DNA of 64,000 nt, from assembly GCA_016903675.1 (NCBI GenBank), contig JADQBA010000012.1, forward strand, positions 50,101 to 114,100. Reading direction: 5' to 3'. Positions 9,005 through 16,413 of the stretch are shown one piece after another (position 1 is the first letter of the stretch; each line of letters opens with the position of its first letter). A program made the translations under genes and the position numbers. Below the pieces are notes generated by a model. That model did no database searches. It was not told the origin of the DNA and worked only from the letters and a program-made list of their open reading frames with translations. The DNA comes from Stigonema ocellatum SAG 48.90 = DSM 106950 (GTDB taxonomy: Bacteria > Cyanobacteriota > Cyanobacteriia > Cyanobacteriales > Nostocaceae).

Positions 9005-9514
9005 GTGGATTTATCGCGTATTCCTGCCCAACCTAAACCGGGTCTGATTAACGTTCTGATTGAAATTCCAGGCGGGAGTAAAAATAAATATGAGTATGAC
9101 AAGGATTTGCAAGCTTTTGCTCTAGACCGCGTACTTTATTCGTCGGTAAAATACCCCTATGACTACGGCTTTGTACCCAACACTCTGGCTGATGATGGCG
9201 ATCCGCTAGATGGTATGGTAATCATCGACGAGCCAACTTTTCCGGGGTGTATAATAGCAGCACGACCCATTGGTATGTTAGAAATGATAGATGGCGGCGA
9301 TCGCGACGAAAAAATTCTTTGTGTTCCCGACAAAGATCCGCGATACGTTTCTGTTAAGTCCCTTAAAGACTTAGCACCCCACCGATTGGATGAATTAGCT
9401 GAATTTTTCCGCACATATAAAAATTTGGAGAAAAAAGTCACGGAAATTCTTGGTTGGAAGGATGTCGAGCACGTTCAGCCCTTAGTAGAAAAGTGCATCA
9501 AAGCCGGTAGCTAA
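9005..9514 (+). CDS. ppa: Inorganic pyrophosphatase
   Basis: Hydrolyses pyrophosphate to phosphate in the cytoplasm and so drives biosynthetic reactions. Family I soluble enzyme, 169 residues. The metal-binding signature DDGDPLDGMV is present near residue 64, with EIPGGSKNKYEYD near 21 and KYPYDYGFVPNT just before the signature. GTG start at 9005, preceded by GAGGAG-like sequence (TGAGGAGTTGTT), a good ribosome binding site. Confidence 0.96.
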   Translation: MDLSRIPAQPKPGLINVLIEIPGGSKNKYEYDKDLQAFALDRVLYSSVKYPYDYGFVPNTLADDGDPLDGMVIIDEPTFPGCIIAARPIGMLEMIDGGDRDEKILCVPDKDPRYVSVKSLKDLAPHRLDELAEFFRTYKNLEKKVTEILGWKDVEHVQPLVEKCIKAGS

Positions 9515-9554
9515 AAAGGTCGGGATTCTGATTCTGAAACTACCACCAAAGATA

Positions 9555-9745
9555 AAGTGGGGGAGTGGGGGAGTGGGGGAGTGGGGGAGTGGGGGAATAG
9601 ATAACACCTACACCTATACAGCTTCCTAAGAATCTGTATGAAGCGGATCTGTTGTGTAAGGGTGTAGGGGATTAGATAACACCTACACCCCTATTCCTCT
9701 CCCCTACACCCCTACACCCCTAAGCCCTACACCCCTAGTGACAGC
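9555..9745. repeat. G-rich then C-rich repeat block, ppa to panD
   Basis: GGGGGAGT octamers (9559-9594) are followed by GTGTAGGGG and then by CACCCCTA-type complement (9680-9738). It is the same class of foldback as elsewhere in the window. Confidence 0.7.
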
Positions 9746-9766
9746 CTCACAGAACCCCTAAACTTA

Positions 9767-10150
9767 ATGCAGCGCACGTTTCTTTTGGCAAAAATTCACA
9801 ACTGCACTCTCACGGCAGTTAACATCGACTACATGGGTAGTATCAGCATTGATCAAATTCTGTTGGATAAAGCAGGTATCTTGCCCTACGAGCAAGTGCA
9901 AGTAGTGAACATTACTAATGGGGAGCGCTTCATTACTTATGCGATCCCGGCGAATCCCAACTCAGGCGCTATTGAACTAAATGGGGCGGCAGCACGTCTA
10001 GCCATTTGTGGCGATCGCTTGATTATAATGTCTTACGGGCAGATCACACTAGAAGAGTTAAAAAGCTACTCTCCCACTGTTATCATTGTGGACGAAAAAA
10101 ACCGACTGTTAGAAATGCGGCGCTACGATGACCTGCTCAGTAAGACCTAA
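9767..10150 (+). CDS. panD: Aspartate 1-decarboxylase
   Basis: Pyruvoyl enzyme that makes beta-alanine from aspartate for pantothenate and CoenzymeA. The self-cleavage site Gly-Ser is visible in YMGSISID (Ser about residue 25). The conserved NITNGERF and GAAARLAICGDRLII blocks follow. The length of 127 residues is normal. A 12-bp gap separates it from the metallo-beta-lactamase-fold gene, indicating an operon. Confidence 0.95.
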   Translation: MQRTFLLAKIHNCTLTAVNIDYMGSISIDQILLDKAGILPYEQVQVVNITNGERFITYAIPANPNSGAIELNGAAARLAICGDRLIIMSYGQITLEELKSYSPTVIIVDEKNRLLEMRRYDDLLSKT

Positions 10151-10161
10151 CTTCAAATAAA

Positions 10162-11064
10162 ATGTCAAATTTTGACCCATCGCCTCCCCAGAACTACGTA
10201 GATGAAAAGCAAACCACCCAGCTTCAACAAAGTCAAATCGGGAAATTTGTGGTACAATTCTGGGGTGTGCGGGGTTTAATTCCTACCCCAACTAGCTGCA
10301 CGAGTCGTTATGGTGGTAACACTGCTTGTGTAGAGATGCAGGTAGGTGAGACTCGCTTGATTTTTGATGGAGGTACGGGCTTACGTATACTCGGAAAAAG
10401 TTGGCTGGATCTGCATAGTCCACTAGAAGCGCATTTATTTTTTACCAACTCGCAATCAAATCGGATTCAAGGCTTTCCCTTTTTTGCCCCCGCCTTTCTT
10501 CCAGAAAATTGCTTCCATATTTACGGAACAGCCGCCTCAAATGGAGCGTCAATAAAACAGTGCTTGTGCGACCAGATGCTCCAGCCGCACTTTCCATACC
10601 CCTTACAGGTAATGCAATCTGAATTACAGTTTCACCATCTGACTCCGGATCGGGTAGTGAAGTTAGATGATGTCAACGTGACAACAGCATTAATCAATCA
10701 CACTCAAAAATCTATTGGCTACCGAGTTACCTGGCTGGATCATAGCGTTGCCTATATTACAGATATGCATCAGCGTGCTAATAAATCGGAGCGAGAACAT
10801 ATTGCACAGCTAATTAAAAGTGTCGATTTGCTGATTGTTAATTCCACTTACATTCCAGGGGCTGCGCGTAACAATCTCGAATCCGATGTCCACTGGCTGA
10901 CTGCTGTGGATTTAGCACATGCTACAGGCGTTAAAAGGCTGGTCATTACTCACCATCACCCAGATGACAACGATGATTTTCTTGACCAGATTCAAGCCGA
11001 AGTTAAATCAGCCTTTCCCAAAGCATTACTCGCCCGTGAAGGCTTAATCTTAGCAGTTGTGTGA
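10162..11064 (+). CDS. Metallo-beta-lactamase-fold protein with degenerate metal site
   Basis: 300 residues. The N-terminus follows the MBL subfamily starting FWGVRG...P.....RYGGNT and has FDGGTGLRILG, so the fold is clear. The zinc-binding motif, normally T-H-x-H-x-D-H before IQGFPFF, reads TNSQSNRIQGFPFF here: all usual His/Asp ligands of that loop are replaced. Later elements persist in part (ITDMHQ, ITHHHPDDND). This suggests a pseudoenzyme with a binding or structural role rather than a hydrolase. It is immediately downstream of panD. The N-terminal ~25 residues are polar and Gln-rich. Confidence 0.85.
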   Translation: MSNFDPSPPQNYVDEKQTTQLQQSQIGKFVVQFWGVRGLIPTPTSCTSRYGGNTACVEMQVGETRLIFDGGTGLRILGKSWLDLHSPLEAHLFFTNSQSNRIQGFPFFAPAFLPENCFHIYGTAASNGASIKQCLCDQMLQPHFPYPLQVMQSELQFHHLTPDRVVKLDDVNVTTALINHTQKSIGYRVTWLDHSVAYITDMHQRANKSEREHIAQLIKSVDLLIVNSTYIPGAARNNLESDVHWLTAVDLAHATGVKRLVITHHHPDDNDDFLDQIQAEVKSAFPKALLAREGLILAVV

Positions 11065-11179
11065 CTGGAAAGTGGGGAGTGGGTCCGAGGGTTTTTATGC
11101 AATTGATTCTGATCTATCTTGCATTGCAAGAAAACGCAAGGCATACTGATAGTAGTGCTTTAGTATGGGTAAAAGTTAT

Positions 11180-11422
11180 ATGAGCAAGGAAAACATTACC
11201 TTTCGTCTCGATAGCGAGAAAAGGGCAATTCTGGATGCCATTGCAGCTGGTCTTGACCGCGATCGGACTTATGTACTAAATGAGGCAGTAGAACTTTACC
11301 TTGAAGTGCATGACTGGCAGGTCGCAGAGATAAAGCTTGGGCTAGCAGAAGCGGAGGCTGGGGACTTTGCGACAGACCAAGAGGTACAAACTGTTTTCGC
11401 AAAGTTGACCAATGCCCATTAA
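11180..11422 (+). CDS. Ribbon-helix-helix antitoxin (ParD/CopG type)
   Basis: About 80 residues. An N-terminal ribbon-helix-helix DNA-binding motif (ENITFRLDSEKRAILDAIAAGL...RTYVLNEAVELYL) is followed by an acidic C-terminal helix that would clasp the toxin. It overlaps the downstream toxin gene by 11 bases, the usual arrangement, and antitoxins of this type repress their own promoter. I favour the ATG at 11180 (MSKENITF), the usual family start; an in-frame ATG at 11165 is an alternative. Confidence 0.85.
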   Translation: MSKENITFRLDSEKRAILDAIAAGLDRDRTYVLNEAVELYLEVHDWQVAEIKLGLAEAEAGDFATDQEVQTVFAKLTNAH

Positions 11423-11690
11423 GTGGCTGAGAAAAGCCCTGCGCAATGTAGAGCAGGCTCATGACTATATTGCCAGGGATAATCCCGCAGCGGCTGTCCG
11501 CATTGTCCTAAAAATTCAGGCAGCTGTTGCCCAACTTGCAGAGTCTCCTTTGATTGGCAGACCCGGACGGGTCGAAGGAACTAGGGAACTGGTGATTTTT
11601 CAAACACCGTACATCGTGATTTATCGTGTGAAAGGTAAGTCTGTTCACATCATCCGAGTCCTACATTCTTCCAGAAAATATCCTGACTAA
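11412..11690 (+). CDS. RelE/ParE-family toxin
   Basis: 92 residues. The ParE-like fold shows in IKWLRKALRNVEQAHDYIARDNP, the ESPLIGRPGRVEGTREL segment, PYIVIYRV and the C-terminal IIRVLHSSRKYP. ParE proteins poison gyrase and RelE proteins cleave mRNA; the IRVLHSSRKYP ending is closer to ParE. All regions appear intact, unlike the YoeB-type toxin at 54.0 kb. Overlap with the antitoxin start indicates coupled translation. Confidence 0.85.
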   Translation: MPIKWLRKALRNVEQAHDYIARDNPAAAVRIVLKIQAAVAQLAESPLIGRPGRVEGTRELVIFQTPYIVIYRVKGKSVHIIRVLHSSRKYPD

Positions 11691-11703
11691 AACTACATTT
11701 ATG

Positions 11704-11931
11704 TAGGACTTACGCACAAGACAAATTGACCATTATGTGTGTATCTAGCTGATTAAAATGATTTCCTTACACAGCCTCGTTCCCAGGCTGCTGCCACAGA
11801 ATGCATTTACAGTGGGCTGCGGCAACTCGTGATCCACAGGAGGCTCTGCCGAACAAGAGAGCATTACAAGGCAGCAGCCCTGTAACGAGGTTGATACACA
11901 ATTGTGTTTTTCTGTCAATGCGTAAGTCCTA
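11704..11931. mobile_element. MITE-like element, TIR TAGGACTTACGCA, TSD TTATG
   Basis: 228 bp, no coding capacity. Terminal inverted repeats TAGGACTTACGCA (11704-11716) and TGCGTAAGTCCTA (11919-11931) are perfect over 13 bp. TTATG lies directly outside both ends (11699-11703, 11932-11936), a probable 5-bp target duplication. The interior contains CTCGTTCCCAGGCTGC and TGTAACGAGG, also present in the copy at 55170-55391. A lone end lies at 52424-52436. Confidence 0.8.
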
Positions 11932-11992
11932 TTATGTATGAAATCAAAGAAAAATGTATTTCAACGAGTAGGCGCAAGCGTCGAAGGCGTCC

Positions 11993-12137
11993 CAATACGG
12001 TTCGGTTAACGATAATTGTAGGTTGGGTTGAGGCTTTGCGAAACCCAACAAATGCCGATAAATGTTGGGTTTCGTTCCTCAACCCAACCTACGTGAACTA
12101 CGTGAACGTAAGTTTTTGGCTTAACCGAACCGTATTG
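11993..12137. mobile_element. 145-bp MITE-like element with 17-bp TIRs and 10-bp TSD
   Basis: The left end CAATACGGTTCGGTTAA and right end TTAACCGAACCGTATTG are perfect inverted repeats. The 10-bp direct repeat GAAGGCGTCC flanks it (11983-11992 and 12138-12147). Inside is a second palindrome, GTAGGTTGGGTT...AACCCAACCTAC, whose sequence also occurs at 53249-53325. It carries no gene; the short open frame across it is translated repeat. Confidence 0.8.
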
Positions 12138-12147
12138 GAAGGCGTCC

Positions 12148-12289
12148 GCCATTTTTGAAACCCCTGATTTTAATTATGGGGTTCCCACTCAGCCACCCCC
12201 TACCCCCTACACCCTCACACCCCTATACCCCTGTTGTTATCAGGGTAGGGGGCAGGGGAGTGTCAAAAACCTACTCTAGCGCTCGGAAT
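12148..12289. repeat. C-rich/G-rich repeat, possible terminator
   Basis: ACCCCTGATTTTAATTATGGGGT (12161-12183) could form a stem of five to six pairs. It is followed by CACCCCCTACCCCCTACACC repeats and a G-rich complement near 12241-12260, between converging transcription units. Confidence 0.5.
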
Positions 12290-13417
12290 CTAGCTATCAG
12301 ATTGAATCTGAATATCAATTGAATGATTCTCGGCAATTGTCTCCCCTGGAGCAACGTTTTGAAGGTTTATGCGTCCTTCTCCACTTTCTGACAACTGCTG
12401 CTCTGAGGATATTTCTGCCCAAGATGCAAAACTAGTGTTAACGTAAGCAGCTGTATCGAGCTGGGTCTTAAGTTGAGCGCTGAAAGACTCAGCTAGTTCG
12501 ACTAAAGCTTGGCGGTCAGTCAAGCAGCCCTTGATTGCACTCAGTTGCGCCAAAATCCACTCATAGAGTTGTCTATCTCCTTGCTTTATCTGCAATTCTA
12601 ACTTGTTCTTAATCTCCTCGATTTGTACATTGACAACGTGCTCAATTTCAAGCCGGATCGGCTCAATGTCAATAATCTTGATTTGATTGTTGATAATTTC
12701 TAAGCGGATTGTTGAAATGATCTCACTAACTTTGGCGTTGATTTCACTCCTAATTATGGTATAGATTTCGCTGGTGCGAAATTCCTTAAGCTTGTTGTCA
12801 ATAAATATATTGATGCGACTGTCAATAATACCGTTGAATATTTCTTGTATGTGGCTGCTTATCCATTCATTAACTCTCATGTCAATGCGTGGGTTAAAAT
12901 CTATGTTAATCTCCTGAATTACCAGATCCTTGATCTCCTGTTTTTTCTGCTCGAACACGATATTAATATTATTGTTGACAACTTCATTGATCTTGCTGTT
13001 GATCACTAGGCGCTGATTGTTTTGGAAACCTCTAGCCCAAGCATGAAGGCTCTCGTTCAGTGTTAACTCCATTTGCTCTAGTTGTCGTGTAAAAAACTTC
13101 ATCTTGAACTCTAGCTGTTCTACCTGCAAAGCCAACTCTTTGGCTTTGCGCTGGTATCCTTTGAGTAGCCAGTGTTCAAGCTGATCCCAATATTGAGCTT
13201 CTTTGTTGATATCTTGCTCGTCGATAACTGTCAACTTTTCTTCTATTCTCAGTGCCGCTTGCCGCCACAAATCCTCTATCTGGGCTTCGTTCATCTCGAA
13301 GCTGATATTAATTTCTTTTACTCCACCAAACTCTGCTACTTGTTCACTAGTTATGCTTGTCTCGCTGCTGAATTCGACAGTCTGCTCTTGGCTGAATTCT
13401 TCATTCTGTTGTGTCAT
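12290..13417 (-). CDS. Orphan Ile/Asn-rich helical protein
   Basis: 375 residues, not recognised. No signal peptide or membrane segment. After a Ser/Thr/Glu-rich head (1-45), it has a strongly helical coiled-coil stretch (about 75-125, KELALQVEQLEFKMKFFTRQ). Residues about 135-275 are dominated by isoleucine and polar residues in short quasi-repeats (INSKINEV, NNNINIVF, EINIDFNPRI, DSRINIFIDNKL, RSEINAKVSEI, IRLEIINNQI). A C-terminal segment (LYEWILAQLSAIKG) and an acidic Gln/Ser-rich tail end the protein. The pattern suggests a long helical rod or oligomeric filament. It stands alone between repeat regions; flanking genes give no functional clue. Confidence 0.7.
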   Translation of the reverse strand: MTQQNEEFSQEQTVEFSSETSITSEQVAEFGGVKEINISFEMNEAQIEDLWRQAALRIEEKLTVIDEQDINKEAQYWDQLEHWLLKGYQRKAKELALQVEQLEFKMKFFTRQLEQMELTLNESLHAWARGFQNNQRLVINSKINEVVNNNINIVFEQKKQEIKDLVIQEINIDFNPRIDMRVNEWISSHIQEIFNGIIDSRINIFIDNKLKEFRTSEIYTIIRSEINAKVSEIISTIRLEIINNQIKIIDIEPIRLEIEHVVNVQIEEIKNKLELQIKQGDRQLYEWILAQLSAIKGCLTDRQALVELAESFSAQLKTQLDTAAYVNTSFASWAEISSEQQLSESGEGRINLQNVAPGETIAENHSIDIQIQSDS

Positions 13418-14162
13418 ATAAGTATCCTCTTGCTTTTGATTATTGTTAATAGTTAGACTGTCACCAGTCTGTTGCTTTCTGGTGGCACAAGCACAAATGA
13501 TAGTTTTGAGAATCTCTGCAAAACCACAAATGGCATTGTTCGGATAAGCCTTTAAAGGCGATGAACTTTAAAAACATGGAATTCGTTGAATGGCAAAGTT
13601 TAACCAAAAATGAGATTTCTAGCCTTTGCTTCCACTCGAATTGGTTCAATAACCGCCAAGTTCCCACTGTATATTTTTATCTCATGGCAGGCTCTATTCC
13701 TTAACAATCAAGGGTTTGATATCGCTTGTCACCCCCCAGATTTTCTTAAGAAACACAGGGGTGTAGGGGTGTGAGGGTGTAGGGGGAATTCGTGTTTGTT
13801 TCATTCATAGGGGGTGGCGTAAGCCGCCCGTGGGGCGCTTTCAAGAAACTCTGTTAGCTACCACTTCAGTATCCTCTCATGAATGACGGTAAATTGTATA
13901 TTACTTTTTTTAAAAATTTTTAACGCTAAAAACTCAATTAGTGCTAAAAGATAAGTGATTTTAGTCACTAAAGTGTCTTGTTATCGAACAGCTTTAATAG
14001 AAGACAGTGACTCGCTTATTCTTTTTAATTACACAGTAAGTGCGTCTTGGCGGTTTTTTTTTAAGTAATCTTCTGGCGGTTCGGGAGTAAGTTAAACAAA
14101 AGTCTGATTTCTAGTCTGTTGTTTAGCGCGATTGCCCTGCATAGCAGGCGGTCGTAGCGCAA
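13418..14162. other. Intergenic region upstream of the orphan helical protein
   Basis: About 745 bases, no credible gene. It holds a G-rich array (GGGGTGTAGGGGTGTGAGGGTG, 13758-13785), an AT-rich stretch (13890-14030) and, at 14050-14090, a 40-base sequence ending TTCTGGCGGTTCGGGAGTAA. That sequence recurs almost exactly at 53210-53248 as the right half of an inverted-repeat element. Confidence 0.6.
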
Positions 14163-15224
14163 TCACAAAAGTTTTCGGTCTACTTCCTTTACTACCTGAA
14201 TGAGTTCTTGCAGTTTTTCAGCTACCGCGCCACTGGTTAATAGTTCTTCGGTCTTAGCTATACCCGATCGCACATCTGAACAAATACCACAACGCCAGAG
14301 GTAAAATCCACCATTCCATAAGGCTGTTTGCATGAGTTCTGAGGGTTTGCCTTGCAAAACGCCTTGCATATCAGCAAGTAGTTCTTCAGTAGTGCCAAGG
14401 GGTACGTTCTTGGTGGTAAAGCCGTATTCACGGGGCACGAGATGTAACCGTTCTATAGGAGTTACAACTCCTCCTAAGCCAATGATAGCAGTGCGATCGC
14501 GTGGTAAATCGCAACTTCCCTCCAAGCCCTTGACAGTTGTAAACTCAGTTACACCTCGCATTGCCAAAGCTTCCTGGAACATTGTTTCGGTGGGAGGATG
14601 GACAAAACCAGTCATTATGTGCGCATCACCTCCATAAGGACACCAAATGAGTTCCATTGTAGCAAAGGGTGGACGCTTGCCAAGTTGGTCACGGTACTCC
14701 CAAATACTTTTAGTTAAAGGAAAATGCCGTGGCGTATAAACAAAGCCAATGCCCGTTTTCTCAAAAACTTGCTGGGTTTTTTCCAGTGGTAGTCCAGTCC
14801 AATCGACCCCCAACCCCTGCCAAATATCTACCAGTGGTAATCCATATTTTGTCGGCATGCGATCGCTACCGTGCATCACCACTGGTTGTCCAGATGTTGC
14901 TAATAGCAAAGCTGTCAAAGGACTGATGGGTGCAGTGCGAGTTCTGCCGTCATAAGGTATACCTAAAACTATAACTGGTCGATGGCAAGCGTAAGCTTGT
15001 AGCTTTGGTCCTAGTTCATCATAGGCATCCAACATTCCTGCTAACTCTTCCCCTGTAGGACGTTTAATCCGGTGGGCAATTAAAAACGCCCCAATTTGGG
15101 CTGGTGTCGCTTCACCCAACAGCATCATCTTAGTTGCCGTAGCTGCTTCCACACGAGTTAAATTTTCTCCTGTGTGATCCCCACTGCCTACTTTCTTTAG
15201 TAATTCTCTAAATAAATTGCTCAT
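14163..15224 (-). CDS. cnaT: Anthranilate phosphoribosyltransferase-like protein required for nitrate gene expression (CnaT)
   Basis: 353 residues, related to TrpD. The N-terminal helical domain (EEL AGMLDAYDELG) leads to a phosphoribosyltransferase-like core, but the glycine-rich PRPP loop of true TrpD is altered (GIPYDGRTRTAPISP). In Anabaena sp. PCC 7120 a TrpD-like gene next to ntcB, called cnaT, is needed for expression of the nirA operon (established). The order cnaT-ntcB-(HEAT protein)-Rieske // nirA supports the same identity here. A true tryptophan enzyme is less likely because the gene sits in the nitrate region and shows a divergent active site. Confidence 0.85.
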   Translation of the reverse strand: MSNLFRELLKKVGSGDHTGENLTRVEAATATKMMLLGEATPAQIGAFLIAHRIKRPTGEELAGMLDAYDELGPKLQAYACHRPVIVLGIPYDGRTRTAPISPLTALLLATSGQPVVMHGSDRMPTKYGLPLVDIWQGLGVDWTGLPLEKTQQVFEKTGIGFVYTPRHFPLTKSIWEYRDQLGKRPPFATMELIWCPYGGDAHIMTGFVHPPTETMFQEALAMRGVTEFTTVKGLEGSCDLPRDRTAIIGLGGVVTPIERLHLVPREYGFTTKNVPLGTTEELLADMQGVLQGKPSELMQTALWNGGFYLWRCGICSDVRSGIAKTEELLTSGAVAEKLQELIQVVKEVDRKLL

Positions 15225-15310
15225 TTGTTAGTAGTTGGTTATTGGTTGTTGGTTATTGGTTGTTGGTTATTGGTTGTTGGTTGGCACTCCCCCCCTCCCC
15301 CCCTCCCCCC
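15225..15310. repeat. TTGGTTATTGGTTG heptamer array plus C-tract at ntcB 3' end
   Basis: Repeats of TTGGTTGTTGGTTA run from 15233 to 15282 and abut CCCCCCTCCCCCCCT. The last residues and stop codon of ntcB (GGGEGGRGGVPTNNQ) are read from this repeat, so the array has eaten into the gene's end. Confidence 0.8.
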
Positions 15311-16226
15311 CTCCTATATTCTCCTGAACCAGTTGCCAAAAGTGCTTGATTGGGGGAATGAGGAGGCGGTCTTGAGTAGTTACCATAACTACTTGACGAG
15401 TCAAACTCAAACCGTCCCCCCATGAACCATTAACGTTGCTAGCTAGGGGACGAACTGCAAGGGTTGAGTCATGGCGTGCTTCAACTAATGCTGAGTAAGG
15501 TAGCAAAGCCACTAATTCTCCTTGGCGCACAACTCCTCGGAAAGCATCTAAGGTATTTACCTCTAAAACTGACCGCAGTGTGGCTTCCAGACTCTCAAAT
15601 CTATCTTGTATTAAGCGTTGCATCCCATAACCATCCTTAAAAACTACTTGCGGATGATGAATGAGTTCCGACCACGGGATGCTTTCATATTGGGCTAACG
15701 GGTGATTGGCTGCCGTTAGGACTTCTATAGGTTCATCGTATAGCACTTCTACCACCATCTCTTTGCTAGCGGTTAAAAGGGGATTATTCATGACAATTGC
15801 CAGATCCACCAGTCCATCGTTGAGGACTTTTAATGCCCGATCGCTACCCAATGATGTCACCCGCAATTGCACATCTGGATAGTCATGACAAAATTTTTGC
15901 AACACTGGCGGTAAGTAATAAGCGCACAGCGAGTGAATCGCCGCAACGCAAAGTTCTGGCTGCTTTCCTGCTAGTAAATCTGTTATTTCCTGTGTAGCAG
16001 TCTGCCACTCTTGGCAAATTTTTCGGGCACGGGGTAGCAAGCGTTCACCTGCTAGGGTTAGCTTTGCCTGACCTGTTCTATGAAACAGTTCCAAACCCAA
16101 ATCTGTTTCCAGTGCTTGGATTTGGCGACTGACAGTCGATTGGGTTACACAGCATTTTCTCGCTGCTTGCTGAAAGCTGCCTGTTTCTGCGATCGCCAGA
16201 AAGGCTTGCAACTGTTCTACCCGCAT
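15267..16226 (-). CDS. ntcB: LysR-type nitrate assimilation activator NtcB
   Basis: 319 residues. N-terminal winged helix-turn-helix (MRVEQLQAFLAIAETGSFQQAA ... VTQSTVSRQIQALE) is followed by the LysR substrate-binding domain (about 95-300). The neighbours cnaT, nirA, nrtP and narB make NtcB, the activator of nitrate/nitrite genes, the best reading; CbbR-like regulators share the fold. The C-terminal ~15 residues are encoded by the adjacent repeat. A GTA-N8-TAC match lies only 7 bases upstream of the start (16233-16246), a potential NtcA site, without a well-placed -10. Confidence 0.88.
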   Translation of the reverse strand: MRVEQLQAFLAIAETGSFQQAARKCCVTQSTVSRQIQALETDLGLELFHRTGQAKLTLAGERLLPRARKICQEWQTATQEITDLLAGKQPELCVAAIHSLCAYYLPPVLQKFCHDYPDVQLRVTSLGSDRALKVLNDGLVDLAIVMNNPLLTASKEMVVEVLYDEPIEVLTAANHPLAQYESIPWSELIHHPQVVFKDGYGMQRLIQDRFESLEATLRSVLEVNTLDAFRGVVRQGELVALLPYSALVEARHDSTLAVRPLASNVNGSWGDGLSLTRQVVMVTTQDRLLIPPIKHFWQLVQENIGGGEGGRGGVPTNNQ

Positions 16227-16413
16227 GTTGATGTAGCCTGAATTACTTATGGCTTAAATCAAATTAGCGGATTCCTTAACACAATTTAGTACACGTTGTT
16301 ACAACTTTTTCTTTCTGAGGACTATTAATTACAATTTTTTTGTTCATATTTTACCGCCAATACTTGCTTTTTAACCCAATTTTTCCCTCTTCTGTGCTTT
16401 TTTAAAACTCCCC
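16227..16413. other. Intergenic region upstream of ntcB
   Basis: 187 bases between the nirB-type gene and ntcB (both minus). Contains GTAGCCTGAATTAC (16233-16246), matching the NtcA consensus GTA-N8-TAC. No other gene or RNA seen. Confidence 0.5.

Noticed and set aside
10162..11064. RNase Z or active hydrolase
   Set aside because: HxHxDH is missing, so an active metal hydrolase is unlikely.
11904..12158. Open frame of 84 codons containing GWVEALRNPTNADKCWVSFLNPTY
   Set aside because: It runs through two MITE-like elements; the same peptide appears in the element at 53.3 kb.
13461..13667. Minus-strand open frame of 68 codons
   Set aside because: Cys/Trp-rich with no family resemblance and no clear ribosome binding site.
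14163..15224. Tryptophan biosynthesis TrpD
   Set aside because: Altered phosphoribosyl loop and position beside ntcB favour CnaT.
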